A DNA stretch of 8,808 nt from Pseudomonadota bacterium (GCA_028876585.1 JAGWRL010000113.1:1-8808), one strand, 5' to 3'. Counted from the stretch's first letter, positions 1 through 7,453 are shown. Notes: generated by a model not told the origin, from the letters alone. Translations and numbers: made by a program.

Positions 1-1946
1 TCGGCGACCACGGCGCCCGGCAGGTTACGGCCGCCGACCTTGATGATAGAACGCGGATACGCCGACCCGATCCGCTGCGCGATGGCGCCGACGCGAAATT
101 CACGCACGAACTCGACGCCTTCGGCGAGTTGGATCGACACGCTCGGCGCCGCGAACAGGCGCGCGCAGGTTTCCGCGATGAATTGCAGCGCCTTGTCGGC
201 GTCGCCGGGGGCGCCGGCGATGACGCGCAGGATTTCGGAGGTCGCGGTCTGGCGTTCGAGCGCCTGCTCGACATCGCGCGTCTTGGCTTGCACAGCCTCG
301 AACAGGCGCACATTCTGAATGGCGATGACCGCCTGATCGGCGAAGGTGCGCACCAGCTCGACGGCGCGATCCGAGAACAGGCCCGGCTCCGGCTTGCCGA
401 GTACGAACACGCCTTCGATCTCGCCGTCGCGCAGCAGCGGCACGCCGAGCAAAGCCCGCATATTCATGCGCTGCGCGGGCGCCACCTGAAACTCCGGGTC
501 CGCCTCGTTGTCGGGAATTTGCTCGACGCGGCCGGAGAGCGCGACGCGCCCGGTGATGCTGTCGCGCCCGGGCCGACGCGGGCTTCGGTTGCGCGAGTCC
601 TGCCCCGCGACCTCGGCGGCGAAAGCCGCTGCGGCGCGGAACACGTCGCCATCCCTAAGGTAAATGACGCCGTCGTTCGCGCACAGCCGCACCGCCGAAT
701 CCACCAGCGTCTGAAGCACGGTCTTCAACCCGAACGCAGAGCGGCTGATGACTTTCAACACATCCGCGGTCGCCGTCTGCTGCGCCAGCGCCTCGTTGAG
801 ATCGCGCGTGCGCGCCTCGACCTTGGCCTCCAAATTCTCGTAGCTCTCCTGCAACCGCTCGGCCATGCGGTTGAAGCCGCCGGCCAGCGCCTCGATCTCG
901 TCGCCGGTGCGGATGTCGAGCCGCTGCGCGAGATCGCCGGAGCCGAGCTTTTCGGCGCCGGCCTGCAACAGCCGGATCGGCGCCGCCATCCGCCGCGCGA
1001 GCGCGACGCCGCTCACCGCCGCCAGCGTCAGCCCGAGCCCCAATAGCGCCAGCGAGCGCAGCAGCGAACGGTAGGCGGTCGCCAGCGCCTCGGCGAGCGG
1101 TTGTTCGACGAACACGGTCCAATGCGTCCTCGGCGCAACGGCGTGCGCCGTCAGCACTGACGCGCCGTCGAGCCAGCGAGCGACCTCGGCCTCGCTCGCC
1201 CCGCGCCCGGCGAGCGCGGCCGCGACCTGCGGCAGGGCTGACAGGTCGGTGTCGCGCAGCACGAGGCTGAGATCGGGATGGGCGATCAGGCGGCCGGCGC
1301 CATCGACGACATAAGCAAAGCCCTTGTCGCCGACATGGATGGCGCTGACCACATCCCAGATCAGCTTCAGGTTGACGTCGGCGACGGTGACGCCCGGCGG
1401 CTTGCCGACATGGGCGAGCGCGACGGTCATATAGGGCTCGGAGCCGCGCCGGAACTCCACCGGTCCAAACCAGATCTTGTCGGCGACGGCGCGCACAAAG
1501 CGCGGATCGGCGGAAAAATCCCTGCCAGACCCGACCGCGTCCGGCTCCAGCCGCGACACGGCCAGTTGTTCTTTGCCCTTGCCGTCGAGATAGGCCAGCG
1601 CCGTGATCGCCGGCGCCTGGCGCAGCAGGCGGATGAAATCGTAGCGCTGCTGTTCGGGCTTGGCGTAGCCCCATTCGACGCCGGCGGTCCAACCGAGTTC
1701 GGTCTGGATCTCGTCCAGGAACACGCCGACCCGCTCGGCCGCCGCGCGCGCTTTCTCGGACTCGACCTCCAGCGCGGCGCGCTTGGCCTGATCATAGGTC
1801 AGATAACTATCGACGGCGCCGTTGACGATCAGCACGAAAGCGACGAGGCCGAGAAAGGCGACGGAGAGTTTCGCCGCCAGCGAGACGCGGCCGAGGCGCC
1901 GTCGTGACCCCGCCGCCGCCTCGGCGCGTTGGGCGATCGGCGTCAC
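1..1946 (-). CDS. Membrane sensor protein with Cache, HAMP and two GAF domains (partial, C-terminus beyond window)
   Basis: The frame is open from a GTG at 1946 to the left edge, giving 648 visible residues. The GTG overlaps the stop of the upstream binding-protein gene by 4 bp (GTGA), which fixes the start by translational coupling. Residues about 26-45 are a hydrophobic first membrane helix. Residues about 46-290 form an extracytoplasmic Cache-like sensor, with the typical stretch GFAYVVDGAGRLIAHPD. A second helix at about 293-318 leads into a HAMP domain (about 320-370, with GDEIEALAGGFNRMAERL) and a coiled coil. A GAF domain follows at about 404-552, and a second GAF begins near 580 and is cut by the window edge. 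The output domain is not visible. By family habit it is most likely a histidine kinase, but a nucleotide cyclase is possible. It is the last visible gene of the operon and probably responds to a periplasmic ligand. Domain calls were made by eye. Confidence 0.88.
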   Translation of the reverse strand, partial: MTPIAQRAEAAAGSRRRLGRVSLAAKLSVAFLGLVAFVLIVNGAVDSYLTYDQAKRAALEVESEKARAAAERVGVFLDEIQTELGWTAGVEWGYAKPEQQRYDFIRLLRQAPAITALAYLDGKGKEQLAVSRLEPDAVGSGRDFSADPRFVRAVADKIWFGPVEFRRGSEPYMTVALAHVGKPPGVTVADVNLKLIWDVVSAIHVGDKGFAYVVDGAGRLIAHPDLSLVLRDTDLSALPQVAAALAGRGASEAEVARWLDGASVLTAHAVAPRTHWTVFVEQPLAEALATAYRSLLRSLALLGLGLTLAAVSGVALARRMAAPIRLLQAGAEKLGSGDLAQRLDIRTGDEIEALAGGFNRMAERLQESYENLEAKVEARTRDLNEALAQQTATADVLKVISRSAFGLKTVLQTLVDSAVRLCANDGVIYLRDGDVFRAAAAFAAEVAGQDSRNRSPRRPGRDSITGRVALSGRVEQIPDNEADPEFQVAPAQRMNMRALLGVPLLRDGEIEGVFVLGKPEPGLFSDRAVELVRTFADQAVIAIQNVRLFEAVQAKTRDVEQALERQTATSEILRVIAGAPGDADKALQFIAETCARLFAAPSVSIQLAEGVEFVREFRVGAIAQRIGSAYPRSIIKVGGRNLPGAVVA

Positions 1947-2923
1947 TCGATCACCTCATCGGCGGCGGCGAGCACGGTTGCGGGGATGTCGACGCCGATC
2001 GCGCGGGCGGTTTTCAGATTGACGACGGTCTCGAATTTCGTCGCCTGCTCGAATGGGATGTCGCCGGGCTTGGCGCCCTTCAGGATCTTGTCGGCGAAGG
2101 CGGCGGCGTTGTGAAAGAGGGCTTTTTGGCTGACGCCGTAGCCGAGCAGCGCGCCCGCCGCCGCTTGGGCCGGCGCACCGACGGCCGGCAAGCCGCGCGT
2201 CATGGCGAGCGACGCGATGAGCGCCGCATTGGCCATCAACTGCGCAGTTTCCGTGATCACCATTCCGTCGATCGACGTCATAGCTTTGGCCGAAAAAACG
2301 TCGTTGTAGCTGTCCGGGCCGGCGACCTCGATGGGCGACAACTCCAGGTTCAGCGCCCTCGCGGTGGGCGCCAAGATGGCGATATATTGCGGGTTCGCAG
2401 CGTAACTGTGAACCAAGAGCACGCCCACGCGCTTCAGCGAAGGAATGATCTGCTTCAGCAGCTCCAGCCTTTTCGCCATCACTTCCGGGGCAAAGATCGC
2501 CGAGCCCGTGATGTTGCCGCCGGGATGAGAGAGACTGACGGCGAACCCCTGGCCGACGGGATCGCCAATCGTCCCCACGACGATAGGAATGGTCGCGGTC
2601 GCGCGGTGCGCCGCATAAACACCAGGGCCGCCCGTGACGATCACGTCCACTTTCAGGTTTACCAGTTCCTGCGCCAGCCCCGCCAATCGATCCAAGTTTC
2701 CATTGGCGAAGCGCCGTTCGAAGGCGACGGTCTTGCCTTCGATATAGCCCAGATCGGCAAACCCGAAGGGATCGTCGCCGAACAGCGCCCGTTCCTGTTC
2801 GACGGTGTTGACGAGCAAAATCCCGATCCTGGGGACGCGATCGGCCTGCTGGGCGCGGGCGCGGAGCGGCCATGCCGCCGCCGCCGCCGCGCTCGCCGTC
2901 AGGATGAAGTCTCGCCGTCTCAT
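1943..2923 (-). CDS. PF04392-family ABC-type periplasmic substrate-binding protein (second copy)
   Basis: The 326-residue product begins MRRRDFILTASAAAAAAW and has a likely signal-peptidase site after RARA. The paired arginines followed by D-F-I resemble a twin-arginine export signal, so the mature protein should be periplasmic. The body is typical of the PF04392 binding-protein family, which folds like periplasmic sugar or amino-acid binding proteins: RIGIL near the start, a VDVIVTGGPG segment, an IPIVVGTIGDPVGQGF segment, SHPGGNITG, and the C-terminal IPFEQATKFETVVNLKTA. The ligand is unknown. Its ATG overlaps the previous gene's stop by 4 bp (ATGA), and its own stop overlaps the next gene's GTG. 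No permease or ATPase gene accompanies it here, so a role as ligand-presenting partner of the neighbouring sensors is plausible but inferred. The last 130 bp are almost identical to those of the upstream paralogue. Confidence 0.93.
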   Translation of the reverse strand: MRRRDFILTASAAAAAAWPLRARAQQADRVPRIGILLVNTVEQERALFGDDPFGFADLGYIEGKTVAFERRFANGNLDRLAGLAQELVNLKVDVIVTGGPGVYAAHRATATIPIVVGTIGDPVGQGFAVSLSHPGGNITGSAIFAPEVMAKRLELLKQIIPSLKRVGVLLVHSYAANPQYIAILAPTARALNLELSPIEVAGPDSYNDVFSAKAMTSIDGMVITETAQLMANAALIASLAMTRGLPAVGAPAQAAAGALLGYGVSQKALFHNAAAFADKILKGAKPGDIPFEQATKFETVVNLKTARAIGVDIPATVLAAADEVIE

Positions 2924-3057
2924 TCGATCACCTCGGCGGCGGCGGCGAGCACCGTTGCGGGGATGTCGACGCCGAGTGCGCGGGCTGTTTTCAGATTGAC
3001 GACGGTCTCGAACTTCGTCGCCTGCTCGAATGGGATGTCGCCGGCCTTGGCGCCTTT
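1947..3057. repeat. Near-identical 134-bp direct repeat at the ends of the two binding-protein genes
   Basis: Segments 1947-2080 and 2924-3057 differ at about 9 of 134 positions by hand alignment. Both encode the final 44 or so residues of the two PF04392 proteins. The rest of the two genes is much more divergent. The repeat reflects tandem duplication with later gene conversion or strong constraint at the C-terminus. Confidence 0.8.
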
Positions 3058-3897
3058 GAGAATTTTGTCGACGAAGGTCGCGGCTTTGCGAAATAGCTCG
3101 GGGAAAATCACGGCGTAGCCGAACAACCCGCCGCTGCGCGCGCAGATCGGCGCTCCCCCCGCGAGTATCCGATGTTTGAGCGCCAGCGCCGCGATGACGC
3201 CGGCGTCGCGAAAAAAGATCGGCGGGTCGCGGATCACAAATCCGCCAAACCCGTTCGCCGACGCTTTGGCGAAGGCGGCGTCGTATGTCGCCGCGTCCGA
3301 GGCCTCGAACAGCTCCAATTCCACGCCCAACGCCTTCGCGCTTTCGCTCATGACCTCGAAGGTGAAGCGCACGATCGGCGCCCTATCGGGCGTAAGCACG
3401 CCGGCGCGCGTCAGCGACGGCAGCGCCTGCTTGAGCAGTTCCAGCCGCTTGGCCATCATTTGCGGGAAAAAAACGGCGTTTCCGGTGACGTTTCCGCCGG
3501 GATGCGCGAGCGATGCGGCAAGTCCCTCTCCGACGGGATCGGCCGTCGTAGCCGAGACGATCGGTATGACTTTCGTCGCGCGCGCGGCGGCGTCCGCGCC
3601 GTTCGCGCCGGTGACGATCAGATCGACGTTGAGGCCAACCAGTTCGGCCGCCAAATTATCGAGGCGCTGAGGGCTGCCGTCGGCGAACCGCTCCTCGACG
3701 ATCATCGTTCGTCCATCGACATATCCCAGTTCGGCCATCCCCTTGTGAAAGGCGGCGACAAGGCCGATCTCCTGTTCCGCTTGCGCCGAGTTGGCCCAGA
3801 GCATGCCGATGCGCGGCATTTTGCTCGCTTGGGCGCGCGCCGGAACGGGCCAGCCCACGGCCGCGCCGGCGCCCAAAAGAAATTCGCGCCGCTTCAT
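2920..3897 (-). CDS. PF04392-family ABC-type periplasmic substrate-binding protein (first copy)
   Basis: The 325-residue product starts at the ATG at 3897 (MKRREFLLGAGAAVGW). This start is preferred over an in-frame start at 3981 because it opens a twin-arginine-type signal (R-R-E-F-L) ending in PARA-Q, and because AAAAGGGCG lies just upstream as a ribosome-binding site. The longer version would overlap the kinase gene by 68 bp. Family landmarks are RIGMLWANSAQ, LNVDLIVTGANG, VIPIVSATTADPVGEGL, AHPGGNVTGN and the C-terminal IPFEQATKFETVVNLKTA. It is predicted to be a periplasmic binding protein of unknown ligand. It is paralogous to the next gene: the ends are highly similar and the middle is more divergent. 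The stop of the histidine kinase lies 16 bp upstream, so the two are almost certainly co-transcribed. Confidence 0.93.
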   Translation of the reverse strand: MKRREFLLGAGAAVGWPVPARAQASKMPRIGMLWANSAQAEQEIGLVAAFHKGMAELGYVDGRTMIVEERFADGSPQRLDNLAAELVGLNVDLIVTGANGADAAARATKVIPIVSATTADPVGEGLAASLAHPGGNVTGNAVFFPQMMAKRLELLKQALPSLTRAGVLTPDRAPIVRFTFEVMSESAKALGVELELFEASDAATYDAAFAKASANGFGGFVIRDPPIFFRDAGVIAALALKHRILAGGAPICARSGGLFGYAVIFPELFRKAATFVDKILKGAKAGDIPFEQATKFETVVNLKTARALGVDIPATVLAAAAEVIE

Positions 3898-3913
3898 GCG
3901 ATCGCCCTTTTGC

Positions 3914-5374
3914 TCATGACCCGGCGCCCCCCTTCGGCAGGGTGACGATGAATTCGGTGAAGGCGCCGGAGGCCGTCTCAACCTCTATCATCCCGCCATG
4001 CTGCTTGACGACGATGTCATGGGTCAGGCTCAAGCCCAGCCCCGTGCCCTCGCCCGCCGGCTTGGTGGTGAAAAACGGGTTGAACATCTTCGCGCGCACG
4101 TCGTCGGGAACGCCCGCGCCGTTGTCGCGAATGCGAATCTCGACCCGGTCTCCAACCAAACGCGTGGAGGCTTTCAGCGTCGGCTGATAGTCCGGCCCTT
4201 CTGTCTCCCTTCGCTTGGCGGTCGCATAGAAACTGTTGGCGATGAGATTGAGCAGCGCCCGCGTGACCTCCTGCAAATAGAGATCGGCCTCGCCGCATTC
4301 GGGGTCCAGCGCCTTCTCGATGGTGACGTTGAAGCCCGGCTTTTCGGCGCGGGCGCCGTGATAGGCCAGATTGAGCGCCTCCTCGACCATGCCGTTGACG
4401 TTCACGAGGGCGCGTTCGCCCGAGCCTTCGCGCGAATGCAGCAGCATGTTCTTCACGATCGAATCTGCGCGCCGGCCGTGATGCACGACCTTCTCCAGAT
4501 TGGAATCAATCAGCCCCGTCAGCTCCTCGACGTCGCTGGTCTCGCCCCGAGCCAGCGCCTCTCTCATCTCGGCGATCAGATCGCGCGAAAGCGCCGCGAA
4601 ATTGTTGACGAAATTGAGCGGGTTCTTGATCTCGTGGGCGATGCCGGCGGTGAGCTGGCCCAGCGACGCGAGCTTTTCCGACTGCACCAGCCTGTCCTGC
4701 GCCTTGCGCAGGTCGGCGAGCGACTGTTCCAATTCGCGCGTGCGCGCTTGCACTTCCCCAAACAGCCGCGCGTTCTCGATGGCGATCACCGCCTGATCGG
4801 CGAAGGCGCTGAGGGAGGCGATCTCCGCCTCGGAGAAGGGCCGCTTCGGCCGTCGCGCGACCACCAGCGAGCCAACGCCGCGCTCGCCCGAGATCATCGG
4901 CGCATAAAGCGTCGTCAGGCCGCCGTAAGCGCGCACCGCCGCCCGCTTGTGCTCCGGCAGGCCGGCAACCTCGGCGAGATCGGCAATGTGGACCGGACGC
5001 CGCGCGGCGATGGCCCGGCCGGTGGAGCTTCCCGCCAGCGGCGTCGCGTCCGTGCCCCAGTCGCCGTCGGCGAAGCCGCGCCCAGCGGCGCCCTTGGCCA
5101 TGTCGCCATCGACCAGATAGATCGCCGCGCCATAGGGGCCGAACAGGCGTTGGCAGGCTTCCAGAATGGCGTCGAACACAGGCGCGGCGTCCGCCCCCGA
5201 CCGGCTCACGATACGCAACACATCGGCCGCCGCCGCCTGTTCCCGTCGCGCAGCGGTAAGTTCGGTGCGCGCCTCGGCGAGTTCGCGACGCAGCGTCTCG
5301 ATTTCAGACGCCGACGTCACGCCGTCGCGAAAGTTGTCCAAAGCCTGCCCGCTTCCCCTCACCGCGCTCGCCAT
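3914..5374 (-). CDS. Soluble GAF-domain sensor histidine kinase
   Basis: The 486-residue product (from the ATG at 5374) autophosphorylates a histidine and would pass the phosphate to a response regulator not present in this window. Residues about 26-50 are a charged coiled coil and about 55-205 a GAF sensor domain ending FADQAVIAIENARLF. The H-box is SLGQLTAGIAHEIKNPLNF, with the phospho-acceptor His near 247. The N-box LLNLIANSFYATAKRR contains Asn near 380, the G1 box is DNGAG near 417-421, and GTGLGLSL near 443 is G2. No membrane helix or signal peptide is seen, so it is cytoplasmic and would sense a soluble cue or interact with a membrane partner. In-frame TTG (5404) and GTG (5386) starts are alternatives; none of the starts has a convincing Shine-Dalgarno sequence. 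It is the first gene of the operon with the two binding proteins and the Cache receptor. Confidence 0.92.
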   Translation of the reverse strand: MASAVRGSGQALDNFRDGVTSASEIETLRRELAEARTELTAARREQAAAADVLRIVSRSGADAAPVFDAILEACQRLFGPYGAAIYLVDGDMAKGAAGRGFADGDWGTDATPLAGSSTGRAIAARRPVHIADLAEVAGLPEHKRAAVRAYGGLTTLYAPMISGERGVGSLVVARRPKRPFSEAEIASLSAFADQAVIAIENARLFGEVQARTRELEQSLADLRKAQDRLVQSEKLASLGQLTAGIAHEIKNPLNFVNNFAALSRDLIAEMREALARGETSDVEELTGLIDSNLEKVVHHGRRADSIVKNMLLHSREGSGERALVNVNGMVEEALNLAYHGARAEKPGFNVTIEKALDPECGEADLYLQEVTRALLNLIANSFYATAKRRETEGPDYQPTLKASTRLVGDRVEIRIRDNGAGVPDDVRAKMFNPFFTTKPAGEGTGLGLSLTHDIVVKQHGGMIEVETASGAFTEFIVTLPKGGAGS

Positions 5375-5418
5375 TATGCGTAACACATTCGCGCATGGGC
5401 GCAATTCGCGTTGCAGCG

Positions 5419-5447
5419 CTTAACCGGCGCGTTTCGCCCGGCGTCAA
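5419..5447 (-). promoter_or_regulatory. Weak candidate sigma-70 promoter for the sensory operon
   Basis: On the minus strand TTGACG (5447-5442) is followed after 17 bases by GTTAAG (5424-5419). The -35 box is good and the -10 box is poor (about 3 of 6 consensus bases). It lies 45 bp before the ATG of the histidine kinase and right at the stop of the broken reading frame upstream. This is the only plausible promoter spotted by eye between the kinase and the mobile-element remnants. Confidence 0.25.
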
Positions 5448-5867
5448 ACCGACGCCACGACGAGGTCCCGGGTTACGGTGGGGCGCGCTTCGAGGGCTTC
5501 GATCAAGAGCCTCGCGTCGTTTTCCCCTGCGATGGCGTCGCCGAGAGCCCGCTCCGCCACGCGGAACGTGGTCTCACCGAGGAGGCGGGCCAACGGCGTG
5601 CGGATCTCGTCTTCGCCCGCCTTCGAGGCTGGCGCCGCGCCCGCCACGGGCGACGCCCAACGAGGCCTCCCGCAGCACTTGCATGTGAGGTGCGCTCGCG
5701 ACGATGATCGCGTCATTGGCGAGACGCGGTTCGTGCGCTTCTATGGCTTCTCCGGGCTTTACGAGCATACGAGCAATCAGCGCCGCGGCAGCGTCGATCC
5801 CCCGCGGCATGGCGCGCACGTGGTTCTGGCGGAACGTGTGAACGATAGAGAGAGAGCCGGTCGTCAA
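5444..5867 (-). pseudogene. Unrecognised coding remnant interrupted by a frameshift
   Basis: Two adjacent minus-strand frames look like one former gene. The upstream half (5867 to about 5650) reads PRGIDAAAALIARMLVKPGE, then LANDAIIVASAPHMQVLREA. The downstream half (about 5645 to 5444) reads EDEIRTPLARLLGETTFRVA and ends LEARPTVTRDLVVASV before TGA. Each half is rich in helix-forming residues and has natural-looking composition, while the continuation of each past about 5650 turns into arginine/glycine/proline-rich shadow sequence; this is the sign of a frameshift there. The family was not recognised. The right end abuts the IS3 remnant, so the 5' part of the gene may have been removed by the insertion. 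Alternatively both halves are chance frames in GC-rich DNA. Confidence 0.4.
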
Positions 5868-5879
5868 GATTAGGCTTGG

Positions 5880-6640
5880 ATCGCGAGCATTGGTTTGGCG
5901 GGTTGATCCAGACAGCGGTGGGTTTTGTCGGCGGTTGGGGCGGCTTGTTGACGCAGCGGTTGGGGTTGGCGAGGAAGGCCTGACCGCAATGGACCTGGTC
6001 GGGCGGCGTCAGGTCGACGCCGAAGTGGTGATGGTCCTGGTTGCACCCGTCGAAGAAGGCCCGTCAGAAGGTCTTGGCGTCCTGGATGCAGCCGAACCGC
6101 TTGGGGAACTGAGGCTGGTGATTGAGGGTCTTGAAGCCGCTTTCCGAGAAGGGGTTGTCGTTGGAGGTGCAGGGCCGGCCGTGCGATCTGGCGGCGCCCA
6201 GGTCGGCGAGCCGCAGGGCGGTGACCTTGGCCTTCATGGAGGGGCCTGGATCGGCGTGCAGGGTGAGTTGGCCGGGCGGGACGTCGTGCTTGGCGGCGTT
6301 CTCGAGACATCCCAGGACCACACCTGGTTGGGCCTTCAGCGATGGCTCGGGCTTGAGGTAGATGGGGTGGCGCAACTGGCGTCGGCGCTCCTTCACCTCG
6401 CCATGCCCCTGGGGGATCCGGTACAGGGTCCGGAGCGAGCAACGATAGAGGCGCTCGTCGAGCAGGCTGGCCTAGACCTCCGCCGGGGCCTGATCGACGA
6501 ACCGCGGCTCGCGCGGCAGGTCGATGATGTCTTGGCGCTCGTCCGCCGCCTGCGCCCGCGCGGGCTTGGGTCGGAGGCGAACCGTCGCAATCGGCCGCCT
6601 CGCCGCAGCCCGGCGGCGATGGAGGCTGGCGCGCGCAGCA
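5880..6640 (-). pseudogene. Degenerate IS3-type (DDE, rve core) transposase remnant
   Basis: Pieces of an integrase-core transposase can be read in successive minus-strand frames. They run from QDIIDLPREPRFVDQAPAEV (near 6535), through RTLYRIPQGHGEVKERR, VWSWDV (6323-6306), LTLHADPGPSM, SNDNPFSESGFKTL and FFDGCNQDHHHFG, to TAVWINPP near 5892. The catalytic Asp of WSWDV (6311-6309), the Asp of LHADP (6252-6250) and the Glu of SESGF (6144-6142) are all present. The last two are separated by exactly 35 residues, as in DD(35)E enzymes. The copy is dead: TAG at 6474-6472 replaces an expected Tyr codon, TGA at 6066-6064 replaces an expected Cys codon, and there are frameshifts around 6300-6345. About 40 codons are missing between the two Asp residues, and a further stretch is missing near the C-terminus (around 5990). 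No terminal inverted repeats were found. The N-terminal boundary is approximate. Confidence 0.85.
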
Positions 6641-6644
6641 GCAG

Positions 6645-6806
6645 TCCGTCGACGAGCGCCTTGTTCTGGAACGCGATCTCGGCCGCCGGCGGCGGCGGCG
6701 TCAAGACGACGTGGAAATAGGGAACCGGCAAAAGCGCGGCTTCGCGCTCAACCAGCCATTGCGCCCGCGCGGCGCCCTGGGGCTTCGGGCAATGGCGATT
6801 GCGATA
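6645..6806 (-). pseudogene. Internal fragment of an IS91-type transposase
   Basis: In the minus-strand frame from 6806 the sequence reads YRNRHCPKPQGAARAQWL, then EREAALLPVPYFHVVL and AEIAFQNKALVDGLLLRA. This is the boundary of the zinc-ribbon and the start of the Y2 (HUH-type) domain of IS91-family transposases. One of the expected zinc-ribbon cysteines (in the usual HCPKCQ) is replaced by proline. Only about 54 codons remain: the zinc-ribbon start is lost at the junction with the recombinase fragment, and everything after LLLRA, including the catalytic tyrosines, is lost at the junction with the IS3 remnant. It cannot function. Both edges are approximate to within about 10-15 bp. Confidence 0.8.
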
Positions 6807-7243
6807 TCCCTCACCCGAAGCCCCGCGACCTCCGATACGCGAAACCCTGCGGCATAGGCCCTCGTCAGCGCCACCCGCGCCTTCAGGCTCGAAACCGCTT
6901 CCAGAAATCTTGCCGCTTCCTCGGCGCTCAGCACGGTCGGAAGTTTGCGCGGCCCGCGCGCGTGAGGGATCTTTTCCACCAACGTCGCCTGACCCAGGGT
7001 TACGCCATGGAAAAACCGCAGCGCGCAGCCGAGTTGGTTCACCGACGACCACGCGAAACCCTTGGCCGCCAATTGCGCCAGATCGGCGCGAATGTCCGCA
7101 ACGCCGAGCCGATCAGGCGAACGGCCAAAATACAGGCTGAACTTCGACACCGCGTAGAGCCAGGATTGCTGGGTCGCCGGCGGCAGATTGCGGATCGTCA
7201 TGTCTTCGATCACGCGGCGGCGCAGAGGGTTGGTCACGGCCAT
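6801..7243 (-). pseudogene. 5' part of the tyrosine recombinase associated with IS91-type elements
   Basis: From the ATG at 7243, which has a perfect AGGAG at 7255-7251, about 147 residues are colinear with XerC/D-like recombinases found upstream of IS91-type transposases. Landmarks are MTIRNLPPATQQSWLYAVSK, SVNQLGCALRFFHGVTLGQA, ARGPRKLPTVLSAEEAARFL and AYAAGFRVSEVAGLRVRDI. The SAM-like core-binding domain and the first catalytic Arg (in GFRVSE) are present. The rest of the catalytic domain (HxxR and Tyr) is gone. After RDI the frame runs into IS91 transposase DNA in a wrong frame and stops at 6701, giving a chimeric open frame of about 180 codons from 7243. Intact recombinases of this type are about twice as long. 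A longer in-frame start at 7333 exists, but 7243 has the far better ribosome site. Confidence 0.83.
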
Positions 7244-7249
7244 CTGAAA

Positions 7250-7298
7250 GCTCCTGCCTGGGAGTGGGTCGCAACACCCCATCCCCTCAGGCAGGAGC
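7250..7298 (-). promoter_or_regulatory. Long hairpin that buries the recombinase Shine-Dalgarno site
   Basis: GCTCCTGCCTG (7250-7260) and CAGGCAGGAGC (7288-7298) form a perfect 11-bp stem. The 27-base interior can pair further (GGA with TCC, GGG with CCC). On the minus-strand transcript the 3' arm contains the AGGAG used by the ATG at 7243. The ribosome site would therefore be closed when RNA starting upstream is folded, which would limit translation of the recombinase. The structure is seen directly; the regulatory role is inferred. Confidence 0.6.
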
Positions 7299-7453
7299 CC
7301 CATTGAGCTACGGCCCGGCCAAAGTGCGCCCATACGCCGCGCCGCGCTGGCGCCCCCCGCCGCGATAGCGGCTTCGTTCAGTCCGCGCCTGAAAGACGCC
7401 GGCGTGGAGCCATCGGCATGACCAAATCGGGGAGCGCTCCCAGGCGTCGTGAT
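7299..7453. other. Short gene-free stretch between two recombinase remnants
   Basis: No credible gene is seen. The stretch should contain the outer end of the IS91-type element and the deletion point of the P4-type integrase, but neither boundary can be fixed from one sequence. A perfect 12-bp palindrome, GGGAGCGCTCCC, lies at 7430-7441. Confidence 0.4.

Noticed and set aside
129..1046. Plus-strand open frame of 305 codons
   Set aside because: It runs opposite the Cache-HAMP-GAF receptor, has no recognisable domain and shows shadow-type composition.
655..1692. Minus-strand open frame of 345 codons
   Set aside because: It is a wrong-frame translation of the receptor gene, very rich in Arg and Gly. 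The true frame is continuous across this region.
1904..3118. Plus-strand open frame of 404 codons opposite the binding-protein genes
   Set aside because: It is the shadow of two well-supported minus-strand genes. Its apparent internal repeat is just the mirrored 134-bp repeat of those genes.
3998..5383. Long plus-strand open frame (461 codons) opposite the histidine kinase
   Set aside because: It is the antisense shadow of a gene with clear H, N and G boxes. The translation is rich in Arg, Ala and Gly with no domain.
5890..6720. Plus-strand open frame of 276 codons
   Set aside because: It runs antisense to the IS3 remnant, which shows an unmistakable DDE transposase on the other strand.
7430..7441. 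12-bp palindrome GGGAGCGCTCCC as an operator
   Set aside because: It is a single short palindrome in GC-rich DNA, with no adjacent promoter or intact gene to regulate.
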